Source of the DNA: Stercorarius parasiticus
Lineage: Eukaryota; Chordata; Aves; Charadriiformes; Stercorariidae
Direction of reading: 5' to 3'
Length of the DNA: 64,000 nucleotides
Assembly (NCBI GenBank): GCA_013396915.1
Contig: VWZL01002554.1
Span: 699,176 to 763,175, forward strand
Both the position numbers and the translations under genes were made by a program. Shown piece by piece: positions 36,239 to 48,230 of this stretch. The notes under the pieces were generated by a model. The model saw only the letters and a program-made list of their open reading frames with translations, made no database searches and was not told the DNA's origin. The stretch's first letter is position 1. Every line of letters begins with the position of its first letter.

Positions 36239-39200
36239 GGTTTTTTGGTTAAACTTATGTATATGAGTTCCATAATAATGTTGCATGAAAAATGCAGTTC
36301 AAGACAGCATCTTTTGGCAAGCCAGAGCAGCTCTCTTTTCTACTGATGGCCAGTGCAAAATCTACAGAAAGATACGTGTAAAATCCTACAGAGAAACCTG
36401 AATTAGAATTCAGTGCCAATTGGGAATGCTTTTTGCATTATCACTACTATTTCAGACTTCAGGGCTGCTCCTGCAGCTTTGCAAGAGCAAATAATGATGA
36501 ACATTGATTAAAGACTTCATGTTTATAGATACCTGATTGGTAGATACACACTTCTTTTTTGTACCAAAGTTTACTAAGTTAACTATGGGAAACCTTTCTT
36601 AAACCTCTGGAAAGGCGGCCTGAAATGACAGTCTTTCACAAATTAAGTCCGTGGTGGGTACAGACAAGAAATTCACTATATGCTGTGTGTCATATAGCAA
36701 AAAAAAATGCATGTATATAAAACTCCAGGCATGCTATTACCTTAACAACATGGTGAAATCCTGGCGTTCAAGGCCACATGATGAGCAATTGGTTTGCTGT
36801 AACAGTGTGCTATGAATTTCATCATGCTATGCTGTATTATTTCTCAGTCTTCTGCAGTCGTCTATGGAGTTGTCATCTGACTACAAGCATCAGAACATCT
36901 TCAACATTGTATTCTTCAGGGGTTATGCTTCAAATGTAAGAATTGAAAATAAGCCGTGTAATTCCAGCCCAAGCATAGCACTAAGCAAGGGCAAGGGCAA
37001 CAGACACTGATTTTTGCTAGAGGTCTAGGGTTTGTTTTACCACAATCTCAATATGCACAAAGCCTTGAGAATATGCAGCTCAGCAGGCTGATGGATTCAG
37101 CACTTTATTCACAGCCCCAGCCAGTCACTAGCACGTAGGACTGGGTTCCGTGAGCTGAATTATTTGATAAGTAGTTTAGCAGCAAAGATCTTGTACAGCA
37201 TTTGTTACTGATGAATTTCCAACCGAACCATGTCTGTTTCTGTATTATGTTCTCTAAACATCTCAATCATAGTGTGGTTTAGACTGTGGAAACAGTTCCA
37301 CATGGCAGCTGAGAACAGAGCGGCACATACTGTTCTGGTTGACAACATCTGGAAGCTCAGAGTAACATTACCTAAAGAGGAAAAGGTTAAAACGTATTTA
37401 TTGTTAGGCTTGTGACATAATAACATCATGCTGGGCTTCCCAGAGCCACTAAATTTGTCCTTTGGCTATTGTCAGCAGAAGCTGATTGTGGTCCCCGTTA
37501 TCAGTTTTGGAAGGAGTCAGTCTTGGACCCTCCTGAATGGAGACTGGTGCCAGAGAATACAGAAAAGTGGAGAAATAACGGAAGAATTATGGAACTAGTC
37601 TTGCAAAGGATAGCTGCTCCAGAGGGGCTAAGTCTTTAGACCAGTCTATAATATGCCACCAGTAGTTGCCTCAGCCTCATCAAATCTAGTGACAGGCAAC
37701 TGAGAAATCAAGGAGATAATTGTGTAGCTTGTGCAGAGGGAATACAGTCTGTATTACCTTTTCTTGCTAGCAGTCACGAGCTTTCTGTAGGCATCAAGTG
37801 TCTGTAGGAGGTCATGGGCAGGGATGTGCCAGGAATACAGTCCAGGAAGCTTTGTGGACTTCACTGACTACTAACTTTCTGGGTTTCAGTGCAGAGATGA
37901 AGAGTAACACAGTAAGTTTGTATCATGCTTCTATCACCACAGGCATATCGCAGCTCAGAGCTGCACTGTCAGTGTGCCTCGACCTCCAGGTTAGTTGTGT
38001 GGTAGCACAGCAGAGGCCTAACACCATGGCTCAGGTCAAAGAGAACTGCCTTAGGTTTGACAAGGAAGAAGCTCGTGGGCAAGTCCAGAGACTACAGCAG
38101 AGACTGGATACTTGTACTATGTACTATGCCTCAACAGTTTTGCTCATTGAAGAATGAGTTTTGGGTTGACCTGAAATGATGCGCTGATTTTGGCAAAACT
38201 TGTCTGAAAAATTTTATCAAAATAAACTGTTTGGGTAGATATGCTAACTCAAGCACAGAAAGCATCTTTATCCTCTAGGAGAATACTAATGCACCCATTT
38301 TGGGTGTGAACGACCTTTTACCCTTCTCCGGTTCCACATCTAAAGGCATCTTCACATTAAGGGTATCCTGGTTTACAATGATGGAAGGAGGTTCCTTAGT
38401 CTGGCTGCCTGCTGTTCGAAAATGGGTATCGCTGCATAAGAACTGACCAGGTGAACAGACATGAGAAACAGTAACTGTAGGTTAGTGCTTTCACCATTGT
38501 GGTTAGGATGCTTACCTGGAAAGTGGAATACCTTGTTTCCTGTCCCTGTGCCAGTGATCACTTAAGCACCTTATAAAAATTAGAGTTAATTCAAAGAGGA
38601 GACTGAAAATTTGTCTAGTTCTGGCACAGAGTGTGGATGCCAGGGCATTCTTTGGGGAGCCTGGGATCTGAAACTTCTCAGTGGGAGAAGGCAGTGAACC
38701 TAAATCTCCGATACTATGGGTAAGCAGCTTAAGCACTGGGTTAGGCATAAAGAGTGACACTTTGTTATTTTTCAGTGTTACCTAATGAAGCTTTTAATTT
38801 CCAGTACTTTGCTTTTGTTAGAACTGTCTGCAATGAAAACAAAACCAGTTCCTTTGACGCATAATGATTTTTTTTCTTTTATTTCTCTAAGAAAAAAGGG
38901 GGAAAAAAATCACTTAGGTTCAAGGCTAAATGCTTTGTTTGTTTGGACTAAGCACTGAAAAATTCATTATTTGCACAAAGTATTAACTGAGTCTAAGAGC
39001 TTAACAGGATTCATAAAGAATTGAATATCATATAGAGAAAAAGAAAGATCCAAGTGCTTTGGAGGGCTGGACCAGAATCCAAAAGATTTTGAAAAATTGG
39101 GAAACCAGTCCAAAGTATACAAAAAGAAACTCAGTAAAGCCAAGCACAAAGTGATATAATTAATAAGGAACAATCAAATAAATACATATAAAGCAAGAAA

Positions 39201-42200
39201 TAATTGCTAGGCAGAAGTACTACAAAAAAGGGATCACTGTGAGTGACAGAGCATCAACAATGTGAAGCCGTAACTGCAACAGGAAAAGATAAATCTCACA
39301 GCATGATGCATTCAAAGGTCCTTCATGGGCAAGACACCATTTCAGCAACCCTGTGATGCCAAGATCTCAGCAGGTGCACCGTGTGTCATTTTTAGTGCTA
39401 TAGTTCAAGAAAGGTGTAGCCTTCCTGAAAAAACCAAGGAACAGAAAAGTGTTCAGACATGAAAAAGCCTGAAAGACTGCTTGCTTTTAACACAGAAGAG
39501 TGAAGGCACAAGGGCAATGTGAATCACTTCATGTGAGAAGTTAGTCTCTTCTATTAGCAGAAGGACAAAGATTGATTCCCCCTTGCTTTTCAGCAAAGAT
39601 ATAGGTTATATACACGTTAAAAAGGGGGATGAGAGGTGTTTTATCTTCTTCACAATAAGATGTGGCCACAGAAGGGGTTGTAGAAGCTCTCCCACTTCTT
39701 TTTTTTTGAGACGATTTCTCAAGACATCCAGAGTCATGTTGGTAAGAAATGAAAATAAATTGGAGGGTCCTGTTTGTGCATCACCATGAACATAAGTACT
39801 GACTGTTCAACCCTATTTGTAGTGTAAGTGTTGTACAATGAGGTGAAGGTTCACTGCAAACCATCTACAACTGCAATTCCATCAACCAAAATGACATCAC
39901 AGGTGAATACCAAGTAACTTTTTTTGCTTGCAGCAGGAGTATGGCTGCAAAATAGTCCAAGGGCTAATGCTGCCATGGCATGGTATGAAATATATGCAGT
40001 CACTCTGCACATCAGAGATGTTGAGATCAGGAGCTATTGCCCTATTGGATAGCCCACAGATAGCAGGCAAGGGGCTTCTGACCAATGCTAATAGACCTGG
40101 TCAGGGTTGGTGGAGTAAGAATGAAGCAAACCTTTTAGAACAACACCCCCCCCACCCCGCGGGTTTATGAGATTTTTTTTTTCCCATTCTTTTTATTACT
40201 AACACAGTGCTCCCTCTGTTTCTTACCACTTTGTGTTGCTTTTATACCACTTGAACAGTTGAAAGGTCCCTTAAAGTGAGTGTCAATAACCTTTATGCAT
40301 TCTTCATCGCTCCTTTATATATTCAGAGAAGTGTAAGATAGCTGTGGTATCAATAAAAAGGTCCAAAGTGTGAAATTCTCTCACTCTGAATAGGAAAAAT
40401 GGAAAAATATCTCCCCGGTTTATGGCCTTCACAGATGAAAAGGAATTGGTCAGGATATGAAATATCTAAATTTAGCACCAGGAATATATTGGGGTGGGGA
40501 TGGGGAAAGGGTGCTGAATTATCCCTGAATTTTATCTGTTCTCCCTTTCTTGGTTAAGAATTGCCAGAACTATATTACAGCTGGGAGGTCTGAGCAAAAG
40601 TGTCCCCAGAGACTCATCCATGAAGTTCCTCACTGGGCAACAGGTGTTATTCTTGTTCTGCAAAAGGCTTCCTTATTCCAGGCCACAAGAGGACACAGAT
40701 AGTCTGAAAACTTTCCTTTAAGGAAAGCCCGTGAAGTAATTTGAATTACGATTTAGAGGAAAATAAACCCTCTTAAAACTCAATGGCTTTCTCCCATAAC
40801 AACACCAGGGTTGCCAAGATTTTTGCACACTGAGGCTTTCTATAGCCAGCTTCTAAACTCCTGAAAATAGGGCTTTCCAATGGAAATACCGACATAGCCG
40901 TAACAACAGCAGTGCAAATGAGGCTGCAATAACAGTGCTGGGTCCCATAAGGAGAAGGTGCCGTGCAGGGGAAAGCCTTCACCTGGAACTCATGTGTTTG
41001 ACATCACATCCAGCTCACTCTTCACACCCAATATTATTTTTCAGTATTTCACACCCAGTGCAAAAATAACTTTGGTTCCTGGGGATCCCTAAATCTTTCT
41101 GTGCCTGTTGTCTTGGCGGCTTTCCTCAACTTTCCCAAAGACAGTCAGCACAATCATTTTTATCATTATTTATTACGCTGTATGGCAAGTAATAGAGAGC
41201 AAATTGTAATTTTTTGAGCTGGAGTAAATTTTAAATATTATAAAACCAATCAGATCTAAGCCTATCAAAATGACACCTCAAGAAGTGAACATAATCTGTT
41301 GCAGGTATTGCTCAAGTCTGAAGGAGGGAAGCAGAGAAGAGAACCAGAAAACATTTGGATTTCAAAATATCCTTTATTCACATGATTAGCAATGATATAA
41401 TATAGCATCAGGGATTTTTGTCACTTGACGTGAATAGAGCATGTTGACAGATGGAGGAGCTCTGTACCGTGCTAATGTTTACCTCAGGCTAGTAGGGGAG
41501 GGAGAACTCACCTGACACTGATGCAAACATACATCCTTCATAGCTATTACTGTGGCCTACATGTGCTATCAGTACTATTTAGCGTGGGATTAATTAGTCA
41601 CAAGATAGCATTGAAGTTAAGCATTTAGTAAGATCAACAAAGGGACTGGACACTTATATAACGAAGAGTATCATCTACAGTTACATCAGGAAGAAATGGG
41701 GGAAAGAAAAATACGCCCAGGAGTTACTGCAAGGGAAAACAAAACCTCATGATTTAGAGTATAATCTCTCCTCTAAGTGAAACGTAAGGAAAGAACTCCC
41801 TCTTTGGTCAACAATGTTCACTTAATGGCTTCTTGCTGCCTAGTGCAAGGCACTAGAAGAGAAAGAATATAGGGATGGCTGGACTGGCGATCTAGTGTGT
41901 GATACTGTTGTTATGCCATGATTACTGAACCTTTCAGTGTGGGTATAGAAATTAGAGTCTTCTGGGAGGGAAGACAGTAGTAGATATAAACTGCCTTTAT
42001 TGTTTTGATAATGTTAATCTCTTTGCTGGGAGGGGAACAAACCTCAATTTCCATGAGACAATGCCACAACCAACGAGGTTTTGGTTTTGCACCTCCAGAG
42101 GAACACAGCACATACACACATGCAGGGTGAGATAATGGATAGACTTGAAAATGGGTTTGGACCTGATGCTTTGCAAGGAGTCAAAGGGCAGAAATGTGCC

Positions 42201-44331
42201 TTTGCAAAGCTCATCTCATCAGGAGCTGGATATCCCATAGTCCCAGCTGTGGTTAGAGCAGCCTTAGGGGCTGTTGCTATATATGCCAGACCTCCCGCTG
42301 GTTGCACATGGGGGATAGGGATGTAGTCCTGTTCTGCTCCCAGTCACTTGCTCTGTGTGAGCCTGTGCAGCAGGGCAATACTGTGTTGCTTTAAGGACTT
42401 TTGAACTACATGAGTTCTTGCTTAGCTTGCATCACCTCCTCCTGAATGGGCCCCCTATGCTGACTAAAATGTCATACAGAGCCCACACTGGATATTAACT
42501 GTTCCCTAGGCTTCTATGATCAAAACCTGTGGGGGTGCTTTGATGTTGCAATGGGTGAGATACCTCTGAGAATCTGAGTGCAGGGGTGAACCTAGGTACA
42601 TCAGTTTTTAATATTAAGTCAAAAATATCTGCTTTGCTTTTCCTCTTATTCCTGGTTAAGAGGAGGCGTGCCTTTACTGTGCCAGTGCATCTCTCCATTA
42701 ACATAAACACAGAGGGACAGCATGGTTGCAGACACCTACACTTTTAATTGAAAAGGAACGGTCCATTGTGAGGGACCGAATGCCCCCATGCTCCCCACTG
42801 CCTCCCTGACACTGCTGCGGGGGGTAGAAGCGTGCGGTGATTCAAAGCCTCTCCACCATTTTTTCTACCTCCTGTTGGGAAGCCATCCCTGTCGCAAACA
42901 CCCCTGACAGCCACAGGAGTGTGGCTGTGGACAGGCGTTTAAGATCTTTCATATTAGCCTTAGCAGGCAGATCCTAACTTAAAACTATTTTTGGCTTTTG
43001 CAACAGAATAACTTTGATGCCTGAGTTTCACACCCTCACTGTATTCAGGTACCTTTATCACACATAAAAGGGGTTGTTTGCAGACCTAGTTTGGTGCCAC
43101 CCGGGATATTGGAAAGACAAAAATCGCCTTTCAGACCAAACAATTGCAAACTGACCCACAGTTATAAATCTGTACAACACAAATAGGCACCCCACACATC
43201 GCCTCTGTATGCCTAGAGTCTTGTGTAATCCCCACAGTGATATTAAGTTTTATTTTTATGTATTTCTAAATTTAATTTTATTAAATTTCTTTTATTGCCA
43301 GATTTATTTGCCAAAACAATGAACAGAATAGCTATTATAGTCATTCTGTCTCCTTTACAGAACAGTTAGTAGCTCAATATTTTGTAGGGCATTTTTAGGT
43401 ATATTAGATTATGGTCTCAAGAAGTAACAGAGAAGTTAAAGGAAACGTTGAAGGAATTTAAGAATCAAAAGACAAGTAGAAAATTAACCACAAACTCAAC
43501 AAGATGAAGGCTGGAAGAAAAACAATGTCTTTAAACTTTGTTTCCTTTTACTGTTAGAGAATCCATCTCGGGAATTTGGGAAAGTATACTTTACAGGGAT
43601 ACACAAAGAAAACACATTAACAACTGCTCTTTCTGGTTTAACAAAGAATTATAAAAAGCTTCTAAGAAGCCTCATTAGAACTATAACTAATAAGAGGAAA
43701 ATTTTCAGCATGCCAGGCTTTCTCTGTAGGAATATCCTTTTATATTAAGTTTTCCATTGACTTCACATCTTCTTTAGCCTTCTAATGGTAACTTGTAGTG
43801 TAAAGATGGGGTTTTCAACACTGTCTAAAATATATCAACTCCCTTTTTGCATTAATGTGAATTGTACATCTAGACCTACAGGTGACTGACACTCGCAGCC
43901 TTCATAAAAATAAATGCTCATGGACATTTTTATTCTCATGCTTTCAGTGGAAAGGAAGACTTTATATTTAGAAACATAGGTTAATGTAACTTAAAGCTAA
44001 CAAGTTTCAATGCTGTAAACTGAGAAAATTGAAAGTGTGCATGGGGAGGATTATTTTCTATAAGTAACCTAGTGTAGTTCGTAAGATTTTTCTCTTTTAA
44101 TGCACAGATGCATCAGGTGGGATTTTCCTGTCCCTATATAAATGTACATTTAGATTTGTCCACTTTAGACTCATTTGTAATTAATATAAAGAAAAAGACA
44201 ATTCAGGGCATTAATCTTAAGGTTTCATTATCTTTCCCTGTGCACATTTCTCCAAATGAAGAAGTATGTGTACACCAAATATATATCCAGTGTGAAGATG
44301 CCAACACCTATGTTTGCACAAATTCTTGAGA
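36239..44331. other. Unique non-coding DNA
   Basis: About 8 kb without a recognised gene. A possible 22-base microexon with good splice signals is at 37890-37911 and is entered separately. A C-run lies at 40145-40160 beside a T-run at 40173-40182. The patch 42720-42960 is richer in GC than its surroundings, with a small inverted repeat (CGGTCC, GGACCG), but has no known feature. Confidence 0.55.
37890..37911 (+). other. Possible microexon (speculative)
   Basis: A branch-point-like TACTAAC (about 37869-37875) is followed by a short pyrimidine tract and CAG ending at 37889. Then come 22 bases and a donor GTAAGT at 37912-37917. Both splice signals are close to consensus. The segment is not a multiple of three, no neighbouring exon is known, and such arrangements arise by chance. 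Listed as a candidate only. Confidence 0.12.
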
Positions 44332-44405
44332 GCAAATATGCATATTTGCATTTGCGATATCCAGGGCAAAAGTTAGAGTGCATATGCATATTTTAGTGTG
44401 CAAAT
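44332..44405. promoter_or_regulatory. Cluster of octamer (POU-type) motifs and AT palindrome
   Basis: 44332-44349 is a perfect 18-base palindrome, GCAAATATGCATATTTGC. It is followed directly by a full octamer ATTTGCAT at 44344-44351. At 44378-44389 GTGCATATGCAT matches 11 of 12 bases of the palindromic POU-dimer element ATGCATATGCAT. At 44398-44405 GTGCAAAT is one base from ATGCAAAT. Four octamer-like elements in 74 bases is more than expected by eye, though AT-rich DNA makes them easier to find. Enhancer activity is inference. Confidence 0.35.
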
Positions 44406-47400
44406 GAAAGTACACACAATGGCATAAGCGACAGTGAAATAAATTGGAAAACTGAAGTACAGCACGTAAAGCTAACTCTGTCCATAGCACAATTCAGAGG
44501 CGTGGACACAGCTCTTCAGATATGTCAGGGCTTCCTTAAAGTTAATAAGCTCTGATACAGAGAGTAATGCAGCTGCAGCATTATCTGGTTCTACATGAGC
44601 TGAATAAGACCTCCTGATACTGTGGGTAAGCACACAATAGCTTAGTTCTCATAGCAGTAGCCATAAAGCTAGGATTTTCAGCTATCTTATTTAGAGCAAA
44701 TTCAAGTATGCCTACAGAAGTTGTAATAGTACTTGTGGACTGCATATCCAGAGTACAAGATATAAATTCACATAGGCAACAATATGTTCAGGTCTATACA
44801 AGGCAGCCAGTGCCCGAGATACTCATGCTACCACGAGAAGAGGGTAGGAACTTACAGTCTACTCCTTCCTCCATAGGGGGCAAAAGGAAAGAAAACGATC
44901 CTCCAAGAAGCTTCCTGAGGAAGAAAGAGAGAAATTCCCTCTGACGTGAAAGACAGAATAACTCCATGGCTCCGTTTGCGTCATAGTAAGTGTTCCACAC
45001 ATCCGTAAAAAGCCCTAAGTGATGAGACTGTAATTTTCAGCCTTAAGAACATACATATATCAAAATTTTTACATTTAGCAGGTGCTGGAGCTGTTCAGCA
45101 CTACAGACTGGAGGACTGAAAGCATCACAATTTAGCAAGGAGCAAAAAGAAGTCATGACCACCAAGTCTGTTTGACCTCCTCAGGGTGGCACATCTGTAA
45201 ACAAGGCTAGTGTTAGGTGCTCTGCATTTTTGGACTACAAAAATTATTCTGTGTCTTCTGTTATGTATTTCTAGCTTTCTAAATGCACACTTCAGTTGTG
45301 CTTGGTGGATTACAAGGACAGGAAAGAATTGTGCTGTAATACAATCCTATAATAAGCGGTATTGTATCATAACTCTTGAAAGCAGCAATACATTTGGAAA
45401 ACATCAAGCAGTTTGCAAGTGGCTACCCAGAGTAATTTTGGTATTTTGTTTTTCTTTCCGAGAATGCACTAAAATTACAAATCTCTTGATTTCTAGAGAA
45501 GACTATGTTTAATGTTTGTGGAGCAATCCACTTAAGTGAGTTTAGTTTTAAGCCAAAGGAAACATGCCCTTATTTACATCCGGTTGACCTCTTCAGGTTC
45601 AGTGGACTTTTACAAATGGGCAAAGGGGATAAATTTGTTGTCTGTCTGCTATATCTGAATCCATGAGTCAAACAACACTTAATTCTGTCTTCCACAGGAA
45701 TCTATCTACCCTGAACAACTAACATGTGGTAACCCAGAGGAGGTAAAACCCTAGATAGGGCCAAGTAGCTTCAGGAGCAGAAGACAACCTCAAGACCTGC
45801 TAACATGCATCAGAACTGCAGTGGCTTTGTCTTCAATTGGAAGTTTCCGCATGTCTGCTAATATAAGCTATAAACCTATCCTGTGACATGTGTATGCTAC
45901 TTGCGTTTAAAGTCAGCTTACCCTCCAGGAGGTGAAATGGACCCACTAGGATCTGAGTATCATACAGTGTAATAAAAACTGATAAAATACAAGTAGTTGC
46001 ACTAATTTCCAGGCCTTTTTCAGACTCACACATAACCCACATAATTCCTACTTGAATTGCAGTGTAGTTTTATGACAAACCTGCCTCTTTATGTCCTTTA
46101 TTGTCAGGATAATCCTCTTTAAACCTTCTTTTTTAAAATCTTTGAAAGTGATTTTTTTTAAAAAAATGGTTTGTACATGTTTTATTGTAGCAATAATCTT
46201 CTTGGGTTTGAGCATCTAATTCCTTCCATTGGAATCTGTGTAGACGTTTATGCAGAGAATCCCCCTATTTTGCCTGTATACAGATGTCTTGGGGAAAAGA
46301 AGTAACACAATGCTTTCAATATTTAATACTAAATAAGTAAATAACCACATCTTCAGAAAGCAGAAGAGACTGCTTTCCTTTTATAAAATTACTTTTTTAA
46401 GGAATGAATTGGGGAAACGAAAAACAAGGGATACTATTCTGACAGGTTGTAAACTGGAAGGACAGGCAAGGCTCTTGGTTATGCTAGTAAACAGAAACTG
46501 GGCCTGCCATAAATTTCATTTAAATCTGTAGACAAAGATTGCATTTTACCTAGATGTGAGTCTAGCCCTTATTTCCAGAGGTCAAAGTTTCTCTGGTCTG
46601 GCATTTCTAGTCCTGCTCTTACATCTTCTCTGTCTTTCACTTATAGCCCCTAACTGCCCCATTCCTGAAGGAGACTTCACAGTATAACGTATTTGCCCAG
46701 AGGTCCAAATTTAGCTGCAGTAAAGTTCACAAGGGTTTTGGGTCTATTAGCTTGTGTAATGGGTGCACACTTGATACACATAATCATATTAGTCCCCTTC
46801 CCAGCACTACCACCGAGCTGCGATACTGGGAGTTTTCACAGGTCGGGGTATTATGGCAAGCCACTGACACTGTTCCTGTTGACTTGACTTCCTATTAGGG
46901 ATTCCTTCTACCAGTTCCAGTCCTCCGTATGCAGGTCATGGTCATGGATGCCTTCCAGCCCTGACCTATCCATAGTCCTTTTTAACACAGAATTTCTGTG
47001 TTCCTACTTTCCTCAGGCACTGCCCTCTCAAGAAAGGCAGTCTTGCTGCTAGGCCATCTGCACTTCCACTGGCCAGGGACAAAAGGCCCTTAACAATCAC
47101 CATGGCGGGTTATCTGATAGCCATTAAATGTAGTCCAGATTACCAGAGCAAATACTTCTGAGACTGCTTGATGTCTTCGCAATAAAAGACTGAACTGTGG
47201 CAAATCTGGAACTCAGCGCAGGCGTTTTTACGTTAGCACTCAGGTGCCATCTAAATGCCCCGGCTCCCCAGCACTGCAGTGCAGGGGAGCGTCTGTGCTC
47301 CAAGGGGAGCAGGAGGCAGATGGTTTTGGCAAGGGGCTCCGGCACTATTAGCCAAAGAGAGCCCTTCCGGCTACCTAGATGTAGTGTCTGACTGCATGTC

Positions 47401-47711
47401 AGTATGCATCTTGCTCCTTTCAAAGGCAAGGTAGCATCCTCTTAGTTTTACACAGGGTCTGTATCTCCTGCTGTGTAAAGGAATACTCCCTCTTTCTTCA
47501 TATGCAACACCCACAGATTTTAGCAATTTTTTATTGTTTCACCTCTCTGCAAGAGATTGCAAAACAGAGAAGGGTTGGACTGAGAATCTAATATCTTTCC
47601 CCTTTTTCTAAGAGGCTAAGAAGGAACTACTGCATAATTTAGGCTGCAAATTTTCTTCACTGGGCTTATACTCTATGTAGAACAGCAAGATATTCAAACT
47701 ACTGTACAGCA
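44406..47711. other. Unique non-coding DNA
   Basis: No gene was recognised. The section 47200-47390 is GC-richer and carries overlapping open frames on both strands (101 codons at most). I see no family resemblance and no CpG island. Confidence 0.55.
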
Positions 47712-47831
47712 AGGTACTGCTATAGTAATAATACTATAAGACAACATAGTAATACAATATAGTGATACAATAGTAAGACAATATAGTAATACGAACTATA
47801 GTAATACTTTGATTATATAGTATAATCAAAG
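47712..47831. repeat. Degenerate AT-rich tandem repeat ending in a hairpin
   Basis: Variants of TATAGTAATAC and ACAATATAGTAATAC recur five or six times between 47719 and 47806. The array ends in CTTTGATTATA (47807-47817), TAG and TATAATCAAAG (47821-47831), a perfect 11-base hairpin with a 3-base loop. A decayed minisatellite is the simplest reading. Confidence 0.75.
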
Positions 47832-48205
47832 ATATATCTTGTTCCCAAATGCTAGAGATTAGGACAATAAATTGCATGGATCCTTCTAACATTCACAAGT
47901 AACTGTTCTCTTAAAGATCTTTTTTCCTGCTAGATGGAAGCAGAAAAATGTGTTTGTCACCTGGCAGAACAAATCCTAGACCTGAATATGCAGGTTTTCT
48001 TCCTGAAGAATCTCATGTCCTCTGGAAGAAGAGCTGCAACAGTACAACCCTTGTCTCTAGCTGGGGCTGTGGTACCCTCTGTTCTGATTGAGGACCCCAT
48101 CATGGGACTGTTGCACAGGCACAGAGCTTGGTACCTCAGCAGAGTAAGAATGAGTTCTTCCCTCCTCAAAATTAACAGTCAGAGATCTCTTCAGTTGTAT
48201 TTTTA

Positions 48206-48230
48206 CCCAAGGCTGCTGATCAGCCTTGGG
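48206..48230. repeat. Perfect GC-rich hairpin
   Basis: CCCAAGGCTG (48206-48215), loop CTGAT, and CAGCCTTGGG (48221-48230) form an exact 10-base stem. This is the most stable short hairpin noticed here. No T-run or other RNA-gene signal accompanies it. Confidence 0.75.

Noticed and set aside
37798..38157. 119-codon plus frame as an exon
   Set aside because: No family resemblance. The good splice signals inside it point to a tiny candidate exon instead, which is reported separately as speculative.
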